Positions 45,896 through 57,825 of a DNA stretch of 64,000 nucleotides are shown here, in pieces. Source of the stretch: Aphelidium insulamus (Eukaryota > Aphelidiomycota > Aphelidea > Aphelidiaceae); assembly GCA_036784855.1 (NCBI GenBank), contig JAZDSV010000017.1:186001-250000 (forward strand). The letters run 5' to 3'. Each line of letters begins with the position of its first letter. Within the stretch, counting starts at the first letter, position 1. Below the pieces are notes generated by a model. It made no database searches. It had not been told where the DNA came from and worked only from the letters and a program-made list of their open reading frames with translations. The translations under genes and the position numbers were made by a program.

Positions 45896-47820
45896 TCACT
45901 TCTGGTTACTGCAACTGTCCTCCAACTGCCAAAGCATCTTATTAAAGTCAGCAAAAGCATCGTGCGCCGATTCCTTGTTGTCGCCAGAATCGGCAATTTT
46001 TTGATCCGTTACTGCGAATAATAGATTTTGCAACTGTGGAGGGATATTGCTAAGAGGTTTAGCATCGCCATTGCCGTCGTTGTCACCAGGCACACCGTGT
46101 GTTGTATTATGGCAATCATCGTCACGTCTAGACTTGCTACCGTTACCCTGCAGGGGACGATAAGAATGAGATGGAAGGTTGACATCATCATTCGTGCGGC
46201 CAGGATCCATTAGGGCCAATTTCATCGCATAGAACGCGTGGCCATAACACTTTTTACTCATGGCCCAGTCAAGCATATCCATATTGGAGTTTTTGTATGC
46301 CGCCTCCAGCACGTCTTGACTCCATGGAAAGTCAGCCATCCGCAACATCTGCAGTATAATGAACTGGTCATGCTGAGCGGCAAAGGCGCACAGATTCTTT
46401 GCTTCCTTGTCTAAGTTTGCAACTTGCTGTAGCGTGGCTTTCAATTCATTGGATTTCCCGTCCAAATCCATGCGATATGGAGGAATTGACACCCAGCGAG
46501 CCTTGATGTATTCAAATATGCCTCTATCGAGAAAAGTAGAAATTTCACGGTGTTGTCCCTGTGCGATCATGTCGTGCAGCGTGGCCATCCAGCAAGCGTA
46601 CCGATCAATCTGTAGAACACGCCGCAATTCCACGTCATCATTCATCGACACGGCGGCGTTAATTTGCTTGAAGTGGTCTTTAGGCGAGCCGTGATAAATC
46701 GGCAAGATCACCTTGTTGACGTGATAACCAGACGCGTCGGCAGATTTAGCACCTGCAGGCAGAATCACGTCAGATTCATCAAGTGGGCGCTGAATCTGAA
46801 GCGATCCGAATTCGCCTTTCCGGCTACCATAAGCATGTGCACTGTAATCTTTGTGCAAACCACCGGTACTACAACCACCCATGATGTTGGAATTGGCCAC
46901 GGAAGCACCATTAGTGTTAGCAGCATTGATATCAATGCCCGTAATGCCCTCCACGGTAATCTTGCCGGTGCGATACAGAACCGAGTACGGGTTTGTCAGG
47001 GAGGTGAGACGACGGCGCCACCGCCAAATCTTGATCTCGACAAAGTACTCTTGCCCGGGTTCGAGTGCATCCACATTCAGCTCCAGTGACACGTCAGTGT
47101 TGGCGGCCTTAGACGCACTCTTCTGGATTGTGCCCCCAGCGCCATCAACCACCTTACCGGTGGCGACGTTGAAGAATTCATACTTCATCTCACGAGGAAT
47201 GTTGATGCTGTTGAATGTAACGTGCATCCTCGAGTTGGCAATGAGAACGGTGTTGACGAGTTTGTATCGCGCGGGCAGATCGTTGTTGGGGCCCGTGTAG
47301 CCGATGGTGAAGGTGCCGGAGCGGCCAAATAAATCAAATGTGATGCGATACTGGCCTTCCTGTATCCCATACGGACCCAGGGTAAACGGAATATTGAGGA
47401 TACGTCCGGCGGCGGCCGCTTTCTCCTCATGGACACCGCGCGTATTCGCAACTTGCTTGTAATCGTTCATCATGTTCACCAGTTCGCTCTTGAAAAAAAC
47501 GTTGGTCTGGCTGCCACCGAGCCGATGCCACACCTGACGCGTCAACTTCATGGTAGCCTTTTCCGGTAGTGCATTCAGCAGCTTTCCATCGCCAACTTGG
47601 AGCTTCACCTTCAGTTGATGCGCATTAAATTGGTCTAGCAACACCACGCTGCCAGCAGCTGGCACAATGATATTGCCCATGGGCGTTCCCCACGCTACGT
47701 GATGTGTCAGTCAGTCACTCTGCGTGAAGTGAACGATTGGGTAAGAATCTTGCCTAGGGCCAACGGGGGCAGCATTAGTAAAGCGGCCGCAGTCAGTACT
47801 GAGGCGCGCAACACTTTCAT
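45896..47820 (-). CDS. Secreted chimera: beta-rich domain plus ankyrin-like repeats
   Basis: Two exons (47820-47754, 47694-45896), 621 residues. Joining them with a 59-nt GC-AG intron creates an ideal signal peptide, MKVLRASVLTAAALLMLPPL with cleavage after ALA, and keeps the frame. Residues about 25-250 look like a beta-sandwich (alternating hydrophobic strands, VKLQVGDG, YRITFDLFGRSGTFTIGY) of no family I can name. The C-terminal half contains a block FELRRVLQIDRYARWM-type, FEYIKARW-SIPPYRMDLDGK and repeats ILQMLRMADFPWSQDVLEAA, distantly like the GCPW ankyrin-type repeats of the gene at 36341. It is paralogous to the frameshifted gene at 48102-49852. Function unknown; extracellular or host-directed by inference. 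Without the intron the first Met would be 47680 and the protein would lack a leader. Confidence 0.75.
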
Positions 47821-48101
47821 TGCCGGTGCGTCAAGATCGCCGAAAAAAACGCAAAAACTGATCGTGATAAGGGTTTAAGGGGAATAAGGGGATGCCAGTC
47901 AGCCAATGGGAAGTGGAACAAAAGCGACCGAGCAGACTTTGCTAACAGCTACTCGACTACTGCATCCTTTATCATGTAGAAATGTAGGAAGCTCCTACCA
48001 ATAATAAGTGCTATAAGTGCTATTTATTATTAATGAACGCTTGATTAAATATCTTTTAGTGTGATTGCGATTGATAATTTGTGATTCCATTCCATTTCTC
48101 T

Positions 48102-49852
48102 TCAGTTGGATCCCTCAGACTCTTCTTCCAATGCCCAAAGTTCCTTGTTGAAGTTTGCAAAAGCGTCAAGAGCGGCATCTTGGTTTTTACCAGCATTGTT
48201 GATTTGTATTTGTGTATCTTCAAATAATTTGTTTAATTCCCCAGAAATGATATTCGTAAGAGGTTTCACAGCATTATTGTCATTGCTATGAGAAGGCCGA
48301 GAACTCACAGGGGATGCGTGCTCGGAATGCTGTTGACCAATGGCCCAGATAATCATATCAGCATTGCCGTTTTTGTGTGCCGCCTTCACTACGTCATGAT
48401 CACATGGAAAGCCAAACATGCGCAACACCTTCAAGCTAGATAATTGGTCATGCTGAGCGGCAAAAACGCACAGATTCTTTGCTTCTTGGTCGAGGTTGGC
48501 AACTTGCTTCAGTGTGGCTTTTAATTCCTCCGATTTCCCGTCCAAATCCGTACGATATGGAGAAATCGACATCGAGCGAGCCTTGATGTATTCAAATATG
48601 CTTGGATCGAGATAATCAATAATTTCACGGTCTTGTCCTTGTGAAATCTTGTCGTGCAGCATGTCCATCCAGCGAGCGTACCGATCAATCTGCAGAACAC
48701 GCTGCAATTCCGCGTCATTATTCATCGACACGGCCGCATCAATTGCCATGACGTGGTCTGTAGGCGAGCCGTGATAAATGGAAAACAGCTTGTCGTCGCC
48801 TGCCAAGTTAGAGGTGCCGCTGATATGACCAAGTTGTTCTTGTTTGTCATCATCATTATTAGTGCCAATTGCGGAAGTGTGGGATGGAATTGCGGCAAAT
48901 TCGTCATGAATATCAGGTTGACGAGAATCCCTCAACTTCTTTGCTCGGTAGTACGTGTATCCATCACATTCCTCACGGATTGCCCAATTTAGAATACGAT
49001 CATTGCCACTGTTGTATGCCACTTCTAGCACGTCCTGATCCCACGGATAGCCCAGCAAACGCATCAATTGCAGAATGCGAAGTCGATCGTGCTGAGCAGC
49101 AAATGCACACAACTTCTTTGCTTGTTTGTCGAGGTTGGCTACTTGGTGCAGCGTAGCTATCAATTCTTCCGATTTTCCATCCAAGTCCATGCGATACGGA
49201 GGAATCCACAACCAGCGAGCCTTGATGTATTCAAATATCTTCGGGTAAAGCATAAATACCAGTGAGATTCCGTGTCCTTCAGCAATCTTGTGGTGCAGCT
49301 TCTCCATCCAACGAGAGTAGCGATCAATCTGAAGAACGCGGCGCAGCTCGAAGTTACTATTCATTGACACTGCCGCGTTAACGTTTATAACGTGTTCCGA
49401 AGGAGAGACGTGATAAATCGGCAACAGCTGTTTCTCGTCAACAGCAACGTCCTGAGCTGCGTTGGCAGATTCCTCGATGTCCGGAAGCATTACACCAGAT
49501 TCATCCAACGACGGATCTACATCGGCAGATTCCTTGACGAATGGAAGCATCACACCAGATTCATCGAACGAGGCTAAAGTGGGATCCACATTGGAAGAGT
49601 GCGCAAATCTGGAATCGTCACACCAGGTCCATCCAAAGGGGCTAGAGCGGAATCCGCATCGGCAAAGTACTCTGACGCGTCGCCCGCTCCCCCCATGCCA
49701 GCATTCAGAGTGGCTACTGTAGCGCGACCTCCGGCAGCATGAGGAGCACAAAGCTTTGCCAGTTCATTCTGGCTGGTCGGATAGAGACGATGACTGGCAA
49801 AATACTTGCAGGCAGCCAAGGACAGCACCGGTGCGGCAGGAGGAATGCGCAT
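48102..49852 (-). pseudogene. Paralogue of the secreted chimera, single frameshift
   Basis: The start frame (from 49852, MRIPPAAPVLSLAACKYFAS) and the long downstream frame are offset. The switch is near 49600, inside two to three tandem copies of a 20-26 residue acidic unit (DESGVMLPDIEESA), where one base appears to be missing. Downstream, two copies of a module of about 190 residues occur (each with LQIDRY-RWM, FEYIKAR, PYRMDLDGKSEEL or PYRTDLDGKSEEL, a Trp- or Cys-containing ankyrin-like repeat), whereas the neighbour at 45896-47820 has one. The beta-rich N-terminal domain of the neighbour is absent. The rest of the frame is undamaged, so the lesion is either very recent or a sequence error; if an error, this is a live gene of about 580 residues. 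A CCAAT box is about 98 bp upstream. Confidence 0.7.
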
Positions 49853-50401
49853 TTAAAATTTTTGGAGATTTTCCTTTTGCTCACCTTTTGACTTGAACAA
49901 TCGATTAGTGCTGAACGAACCATTATAAATCTCGTCGGGGTATCAACGCTGATTGGCTGTTGCGCAATTGACACGGTGCTGCCATTGGCCACACAGGAAG
50001 TGTAATTGTGTCAGTCATAAGTCTGCTTGCTTACACTTAATAGCGGTATCAACGTATGAAACTATTGCTGAGTGTCAAGGCAGTATACTCGCTCCAACGG
50101 TTCCGCGATGATGGTAAATGTTGTAGTGCTACAGATGTACAGTGCAACGCAACACATCTCTGTTACCGATGTATATAGTTAACGGCACAGACAGACAATA
50201 TGTCAAAAAGCTATATAGCCTTATAGCCTCGCTAGATTGTTCCTCGACAAAGCCAGCCGTAGATGGATTACATGTATGTAAGCACCCAGGGATGACACCG
50301 TGATTACATCATGGCCACTGTCGGCGAGTGTATAATGAGCCAATAGTGGCGCCTGTGAGTAAGCGTGCGTGTGTGTGTGTGTGTGTGAGTACAAGTGCGT
50401 C
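49853..50401. other. Intergenic region between divergent genes
   Basis: Holds the minus-strand promoter of the 49852 gene (CCAAT box 49950-49956) and the plus-strand upstream region of the photolyase gene, including a (GT)n run at 50368-50388. No gene recognised. Confidence 0.45.
49950..49956 (-). promoter_or_regulatory. CCAAT box of the 48102-49852 gene
   Basis: The minus strand reads CAGCCAATCA, about 98 bp upstream of the start at 49852. The same ten bases occur in the promoter of the 60357 gene. Confidence 0.45.
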
Positions 50402-52659
50402 ATGCAGCTCCCAGCAGACTGCCGCGTGCTGGTCGTGTGCTGGTTCCGTAAGGCGTTGCGGCTGCACGACAACCAGGCCCTCAATGCGGCGCTGGAGCAG
50501 TGTCGCGGTGCTGCCACGGGCGACGCGTCCAATTCAGCATCTGCCACGAGTAGGGCTGCGGCACTGGTGCCACTCTTTTGTCTGGACCCCCGATTCCGTC
50601 CCCCCGCCGTAGTGGCTGGTGGCGCCGCCGTCAACGCTGCTCAAGATGAGCGGGATCGCATGCGTGTTGGGCGGCGGCGCTGGCTGCACCTGTGAGTCGT
50701 GATGTCTGCCGATACACACACACACACAGAATATCTCAGTGACTGATATGTATGCGCGTGCAGGCAGCAGACACTGACGGATGTGGACACGGGGCTGCGC
50801 GCGCTGAAGTCGCGGCTGTTTGTGGTGCCGGGCGATCCGGTTGCGGAGGTGTTGCCGGCACTGTTGCACGGATGCCGCGCCGCCAACCTGCGGCTAATTG
50901 TCTGCTATGAGCGTGACGACGTGGAGCCGTATGGCAAGGCGCGTGATGCCGCTGTGCGTGCCTGGGCCGCTCGGCACCCCGACTCGGTGGTGACTGTGCT
51001 GGAGACCGGTGGCCACACTCTCTACGACCCGGCAGATGTGTGCCGACGAAACGGTGGCGCGCCTTCCCTGCGCTACCAGTCCTTCCTGGATGTACGTACA
51101 TATACGTTGTATCAATAGCAACATCTATAGCATCTATATATAAGTGTATTTGTAACAGTATTGCATAGTTGGTGAGACAGACGCGCATTGAAGAACCGCT
51201 GCCAGCGCCAGAGTCGATTGAGGCTTATTGTCCATCAACGGCACAGTTGAAACACTTGCTGCAGTCCAAGATTAGCGGCGCGCACTCCCTCGAGTTCTCC
51301 GTGCCCACCGCCGATGGAATTGTGCCCGACAGTGCCGCACAGCATTCCGGTGATGCTGATTTGCCTGGCCCTCCTGAAGACCAAGTGCCGCAGCATCCCG
51401 GTGGCGAGACCGAGGCACTGCGGCGCATGGAAGCGTTTCTCGCCGATGCCAAGCGTGTCGTCACGGTACGTACTGTTTATTAACTGTTCATATGTGCATA
51501 TGCTGATAATAATGGGCCAAGTTCGCCAAGCCGCAAACAGACCCAGCGACATGGCGCTACCCAGAACAGTACAGCACCACCGTGCTCAGTCCGTACCTGA
51601 AATTTGGCTCGCTCTCCGTGCGAGTATTCTACCACCGCCTGCGCCAAGTTGACAAGGAGTATCGCCACGGCGGCGCCAAAGGAGGCGGTGGCAAACAGCA
51701 AATCACCGCACCGCCAGTCAGCTTGCTGGGCCAGGTGTACTGGCGCGAGTTTTACTACTGCGCGGCGTACGGCACCGAGAACTACCATCGCATGCACGTC
51801 AATCCCATCTGTCTGCAGACCGAGTGGCGGTGTCGCGATTCGTGGCACGATGCCCAAGACCCGCTGGCCGAACAGCATCTCGTTGCCTGGGCCAATGCAC
51901 GCACTGGTAAGTGCTCACACTTTGCATAAGATATAACCTACTTATATAGGCTTCCCGTGGATCGATGCAATAATGACACAGCTGCGACGCGAGGGTTGGA
52001 TCCATCACCTGGCCAGACACTGCGTCGCCTGTTTCCTCACTCGTGGCGACTTGTACATCTCGTGGGAGCGCGGCGCCGAGGTGTTTGACGAATTGCTCCT
52101 CGATGCCGATTACAGTTTGAATAATGGCAACTGGATGTGGCTGAGGTCCGTTTATCTATTAGTATAACAATTCAGTGTTCGTAAATAACTTTCACAGCGC
52201 CTCGGCATTCTTTCATCAGTACTTTCGTGTTTATTCGCCCATCGCGTTCGGCCAAAAGTACGACAAAGGTACAATGAATAATGATGTATAATTTCGCATT
52301 CTACAATAATTAGAGGGCGCATATATCCGGCACTTTGTGCCACAGCTTAAAGACATGCCGGCCAAATTCATATACGAGCCGTGGAAAGCGCCGATTGAGG
52401 TGCAGCGCAAGGCCAAATGCATAATTGGCCGAGACTATCCGCGCCCAATAGTCGACCACGGTGAAGCCAGCCGTCAGTGCATGGCCAAGATGAAGGTTCG
52501 TCGTTGTGTTTATGTGAAATCATGAATCAAGCAACCCATCAATAGGCGGCTTATGCGGAACGCCGAAATGAAGAACAAGAGAGCGGGGAGCAACCTGGCG
52601 GGAATAACGGTGACGAGGCGGCAAGCAAATCTCCCAAGAAGAGGCGCTTACGAAAGTAA
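50402..52659 (+). CDS. (6-4) photolyase / animal-type cryptochrome
   Basis: FAD-binding blue-light protein: either repairs (6-4) pyrimidine photoproducts or acts as a cryptochrome. Eight exons (50402-50691, 50764-51091, 51169-51465, 51522-51906, 51950-52145, 52198-52268, 52314-52495, 52546-52659), 620 residues. The N-terminal alpha/beta domain starts [20 protein letters not shown]. The FAD domain has [78 protein letters not shown] and [20 protein letters not shown]. The segment SAFFHQYF and [13 protein letters not shown] place it with (6-4) photolyases/animal cryptochromes rather than CPD enzymes. The C-terminus SPKKRRLRK is a likely nuclear localisation signal. The linker between the two domains (about residues 235-280) carries an unusual acidic/Pro-rich insert. 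Confidence 0.93.
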
Positions 52660-53155
52660 CAAGCGACCAATAGGAGGCATGCAAGCACCGAGTAAAATGG
52701 TTATTTCCATTCTAATCCAAGCCGTTGGATACATAATATAGCATAATGGTTGTTATTGTAAAATTGAAAAGTCTAAAGCACTGAGGTCGGGCTTCCACTC
52801 CATGCGCGCACCATCCACATTTGAACAAAAAATTTAAGTGAAGTAATGCGCCACAGTGCACGAATGAATTCTTACGACAAGTTGTTACCGCGTGCTACCG
52901 CGTGCTACAATGCAATTTGAAGTAATTCAGGCCTGGTGTTGGTGAAGGCTTGTTATTATTTATATGGTAGGCATGTTTCAAGGTGTGCATTCGATTTCTC
53001 TCCATGTTCAGACCATGATACCATATTTGTCTACATCCGTAAAGACGATGATGCCAATGTGTTAATTAATTAGTGCATATTCAACAAAGCGAGTATTAAA
53101 AAGATGTTGCATTTGATGCTGGTTGGATTAAAAAACACATAAATACACATCAAGA
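52660..53155. other. Gene-free stretch
   Basis: Lies between the photolyase stop and the 3' end of the Crinkler-like pseudogene. Contains a direct repeat CGTGCTACCG/CGTGCTACAA. No gene recognised. Confidence 0.4.
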
Positions 53156-55045
53156 TTACACAAAAAATTCTATATGCTCGTCAAGGGCAATATTATGCTC
53201 GTGACATGTTAAGCACAAGCCTTTCACTAATCTCATTCTAGTCGCCGCACACAGTCGCACACGCCGCACGACCGTTAAAATGAAGTACTTATATGCTTCG
53301 CCAAATGCGGACAAATTTTTGCCGTTTATGTGATAGGCAGCGTTGGCGCCCGGCTTTTTCATTGTAGTTTTATTTTGATCAGCATCGTCTCTGGTGATGT
53401 ACACAAATTTGACACAGCGTTTCAATACCTCTGTCCACTCCTTCGACGTCGCAAGCGCTCGTGAATTCGCATAAGGCGACAAGTCACAGTAGTACTTCAG
53501 CACCGACTTTGCTTCACCGCCGATTGTCGGTACCGTGCAGGTAAACACATCGGAAGCATCGGTAGAATGTTGCGAGTATGAGGAAATTGAAATCGAAACG
53601 AGGTATATGATATCCATCGAATATATGACAAGGTCCACCACGGGATGACCATGATAACAAACGATCATGGTGTTGTCTTCAACAGCACCTTCATCCACCA
53701 GCTTTTGCTGCACTATTCGATTTGCGACCACGATTGAAAACGTGCTATCGCAAGTATTTCCATCGAGCCGATATGCGGGAAACTTAAAGAGAGGTTTCTT
53801 CCTTTCAAATGCAAATTCAATGAACATCTGGAAACCGATGCCTTTCGCCTCAGAATTTGCCAAAAACTTAAAGAATCTTGTCAGCCTCCGACAAAAGAAC
53901 CGTATATATCGCTTGCACAACAGCAGGAGATATAGGAACAGGGTTCCCGTTTGCATAGTCCAGAAAAAAGAGACCAGAATCAATCCAAGGGCTGGAAGAA
54001 AGCGCGTTGCGTTCGTACTTATTAATCACAACTGTAGCCGCAAACGCCAAATTCGTCACATCAGGGTGCCGCTCAATAATTCTTTTCACCCGTGCTTCAA
54101 AGTATTTCCGATTAATTTCGCGTGTTTTCTCTGAATTCATCGAAGTCCAAGTCGGACACCTTTCCTTTACTGCGATAGAATACTCGCGTTTCACCGTCAT
54201 AAGCTGTCGCGGAACATAGCCGTAAGGCTGAATAGCTCCTCGTCATTGAGCTGATCTCGTGGCGGCAACAAATTGGCGGCTCGATTGTGTTCCGCCACCT
54301 TAAGCCACTCATCGTGTTTGTATAGACCGATGGAACGCGGCGAAGCGGCTGCGTCGTAATCTGCAAACATTCCGGAGTTGTACAAGTCAAACGATGAAGA
54401 TACGGCCACCATAACGCATCCCCAACCGACATCAAGGGTGCTGAAATGTCCGAAAAGCGACTTTAAGAAATTTTGATTTATGCCTCCAATTTTCTGAAGG
54501 CTGTTCCACTGGTCGATTCCAACGAAGACAGGAAACCCGCACGACGTCAAAAGAGTTAACAAGTTGTACATTGCGCTACATCGGCTAGCATCTGTCGCTG
54601 TTGCCGCCAGTCCATTGCGTAGATGAGTTTGTATTTCGTTCAGCTTCTCATTTTGGGGGTGTGCCTCGAAAAAGCGTTGATTAGTACTGGCTATGACGTG
54701 CAAAAGACGAAACGCCACAGCACCATCCGGTTGGTCGCTGAAAGCCACCGTCGACCCAATATACACCACAAGCCACTTTCCACTGGCGTAGCAATCTTGT
54801 GCGCAAAGATACAGCAACAGCGACTTCCCGGCACCGGCTGGGCCAACCAGCACTTGCTTATCTTGTCGTCGGACTTGGCCTGGCAGTGGATCTGCTAGTC
54901 CCGCAACACCGCCTCGCACCGCCTCGAAAGTTGGTCGGCGCAGAATGTCCAGCTCTGAATTACCACAGATATCGTTCAGAAGCGACACCGGAACGGCGGC
55001 GAGTTCTTTCACCAGAGGCGCGCGCTCAAAGTCTTGGCCCGACAT
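53156..55045 (-). pseudogene. Crinkler-type P-loop NTPase with nuclease-like C-terminus, broken
   Basis: The start MSGQDFERAPLVKEL leads to an NTPase with Walker A (LVGPAGAGKSLLLYLC), Walker B-like VFVGIDQWNSL and sensor-like VMVAVSSSFDLY. This is the STAND-like NTPase seen upstream of restriction-endonuclease-fold domains in Crinkler (CRN) proteins of oomycetes, chytrids and arbuscular mycorrhizal fungi. The homology continues in other frames: near 54200 into VFYRSKGKVSDLDFDEF, near 54130 into NRKYFEARVKRIIERHPDV, and near 53880 into KFLANSEAKGIGFQMFIEF. The last region (VNRIV-type helix, GHPVVDLVIYSMD) is where the nuclease-like domain would be. Three frame changes without usable introns make this a pseudogene. 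No signal peptide. Assignment to the CRN class is by domain layout. Confidence 0.65.
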
Positions 55046-55678
55046 TTTGAGAGGCTACGGTTGTAGGCTGCCCATCAATCAACATGTGTGTTAATATTAA
55101 CACACTAATATTTACTTATTATTATTATATTATATTATATTATATTAATAAGTTGTGGGGGTTTATTATGGATGATGAAATTATTGCCCACAACGCTCAA
55201 GCAAGCTGCAAGCGGTTGCCTTCATGACGGCCACAGACAAACGTGTGCTTAACCGACGAGAACTTTCGCAGACCGCTATGTTGGATTAAATATTATATTA
55301 ATTAATATTTTACATATTTACTATTAATATATTACAAATAATATTATGCGTCCCGCCCTTACTTTACGTGGTGGTACTGCGACTAGTACTGAATGGGGCC
55401 AGACAGCCGCCCCGCTAGTACAAGTGGCTTGGCAAGCTTTGCCAAATAAGAGGCGCTTGTGAAAGAAGATTGTGCCTAATAGAATGAGCTGTCAGCACCG
55501 CCTTATTAAAGTGGACTCATAGCATATCTAATGCTGAAGATGTAATTCAACATCTTTAGGATGTTGAAGGATGTTGAAGGATGCGAAAATGAATGAAGTG
55601 TCACCGCATTATAAATATTTGGACGGTGAACGAACCGAGAAAAGTTTCGGTTACCGTTGACAGACTTGGAAACGCGTT
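55046..55678. other. AT-rich gene-free stretch
   Basis: Contains runs of TATTA/TTATA (55110-55150 and 55285-55345) and a duplicated AGGATGTTGA unit at 55559-55578. No gene recognised apart from the upstream region of the ankyrin-type gene at 55679. Confidence 0.4.
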
Positions 55679-57519
55679 ATGCACGGCAGCGTTGCATCGG
55701 CACTGCTGCTACCAGTGCTGCTTACGCTGTCCGCGGTGCATGCCGCATCGAAAGACGACACCGTCCTATTGCGGTACTTCAGAGCTGGATGACGCCGCAT
55801 CGGATGGCAGCGCGATAATTGATGACACGCTCATGCGCGGTAATGCAATCTGGGCAGCGGTGGATGCGCGCGTCTGCAGCACACTGATGGCCCTGAACCC
55901 CGACGTGTCTACGGAACCTGGTGGCCTGCACGAAGGTCTTGTGGAAATGCTCATAGACGCGCTGATTAATGGTGATTCTCCGTGCGCCGTGTTCCTGCTA
56001 CAAGTGCGCCGTGTTCCTGCTACAAACGTATCCGAATCTAAAGTCAGCTGATCTGATGGCCGGCAAATATCGAGCCTTGCATCTGGCCGCAATACACAAT
56101 CGCGCGTCTGTAGTGGAGCTGTTGTTGCGCGAGGAACTTGAATCGAGTCATTCTGTATGGTTAAGGCATGAAGCACCTTTGTACAAGCTTCCGCTGGACC
56201 TGGCAATGGAGCACAGCAGCTTTGAAGCGGCCAGGGTTTTGCTTTCATATGAAGCTCCATGCAAATCAACTAAAAGTCGGCTCGTTCTTGCTGCCACCTA
56301 TGGGGCGACGGATGCAGCGCGGAGGTACCTTACTGGCAGGAGTAATCACTACTTGAAGCCTGCGCCATTTTCCACCGTTTCTCGGCGAAACAAGTGGTTT
56401 CGAACTGAAATGGTGCGCGCCATGAATGTGGCAAAGAAGAATGGTCACATCGATACGGCTAAAGCGCTCTGCCCGCCAGAACTGTTGAAAAAGAATTTCC
56501 CAGCTCAGCCAGTGACCAATGCTGGCAATGCTCCGTGTCGGATTCACTGGCTCACACCGGAATACTTTCAGTTTGTCAAGTGCGCACTTAATGGTATCAC
56601 TGACGGCACAAATAATCCCACATTTCATCGCACCAAACCGGCCGGGTTGGCAGAGCTACTGAATGCAAACACGGACAAGATTTCCTCACAAACAATATTT
56701 GATCTCTTGTCAAAAATTGTGACATACAAAGCCGATGTTGCCGGCACAGTGTCGGTGCTTCTCGCTCGACTTTCCCAGAGGGAAGTGCTTACCATTGGCT
56801 TGAAATCAATTGCCAACGACGACGTCTTGGCGTTGGTTACGGACCGTATACGTCGTGATGGACTCAACAGTGACATTTTTACAACTGTAATCCATCCGGC
56901 ATTGTGGAAAGCAGTATTGGAGAGCAATGTCGGCCGAGTGCACAATTTAGCAAGGTTTGCACTCGCCGACTGGTTGAATGGACCTCAATTAGGTTACAAT
57001 GCACTTCACGTGGCCGCAGAGCTTGGAAATATTAAAGTTGCCGCCATTCTGCTAAACAATGGCTGGCCCGTTAATGGGCCGTGGAATAACATCAAACCGC
57101 TTGATGTTGCACTCACCCGGGTTAAAGATTACCGGATGTCCGAGTTTCTGATTCGCAATGGAGCTGATGCTTCAGCGGTCGATGTTAATGATGCATTTTC
57201 GGTGTACGGACGGCTGGAAGCATCACACGGTACTGGATATCCTTTGCTGGCAGTTGCCGTCTTGCATCGTATGCCTGCTGGCAGCAAACAAATTTTTGGC
57301 GACCCATTGCTGCAAGTGATCGTGCGGCGTGCGTGCTGGTCTGCTGCACTGCTGGTTGATCGGGCAAGCTGGCAGGGACTCGAATGCTCATCAAGAGGCA
57401 AACAAGAGCAGGAAATATTGACTAGCACGTATGCCAGCAGAAAACAAGTATTTGGCACCAGTCACTTGCCTTCTGCAGTGGACATTGCATTGGCACACAA
57501 GTTGATTGCACAGGACTAA
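55679..57519 (+). pseudogene. Secreted ankyrin-type protein, broken by a 22-bp duplication
   Basis: The ATG at 55679 encodes a clear signal peptide (MHGSVASALLLPVLLTLSAV, cleavage after HA). The reading frame changes near 55760-55780 to the frame containing NAIWAAVDARVCSTLMALN, and again at 55982-56025, where a 22-base unit is exactly doubled. Beyond it the frame is open to TAA 57517-57519 with ankyrin-type repeats (ALHLAAIHNRASVVELLL, LPLDLAMEHSSFEAARVLL, ALHVAAELGNIKVAAILLNN, FLIRNGADAS). The C-terminal blocks RRACWSAALL and HLPSAVDIALAHKLI are shared with the intact paralogue at 57826-59472. The two frame changes imply loss of function or sequence error; the paralogue shows what the gene was. 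Confidence 0.75.
55982..56025 (+). repeat. Exact 22-bp tandem duplication, frameshifting
   Basis: Two identical 22-base units (55982-56003 and 56004-56025), each beginning GTGCGCCGTG and ending GCTACAA. Twenty-two is not a multiple of three, so the second copy shifts the frame; skipping one copy joins CAVFLLQ to TYPNLKSADL in frame. Confidence 0.95.
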
Positions 57520-57534
57520 TGACGCTTGCAATAA

Positions 57535-57660
57535 CCACATCATCCACATCCACATCCACATCCACATCCACATCCACATCCACATCCACATCCACATCCA
57601 CATCCACATCCACATCCACATCCACATCCACTTCATCATCATCATCATCATCATCATCAA
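57535..57660. repeat. (CCACAT)n and (TCA)n minisatellites
   Basis: About 16 CCACAT hexamers followed by about nine TCA units, between the stop of one ankyrin-type gene and the promoter of the next. Open frames through it are artefacts. Confidence 0.95.
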
Positions 57661-57825
57661 TGACCAACCAATAAATCGATTCATTATACTTTGCTACAGA
57701 TGTAAAGCCATTGTTTATAATTTTGCTCGCCGTTTAGAAACTGTTCAACGCTTTGTCCAGCGTGGGAGAAACAGTTCCGTCGCGCGCAACAATCACGTTG
57801 GGAGACTTTGGTCGATGAGGCGCTG

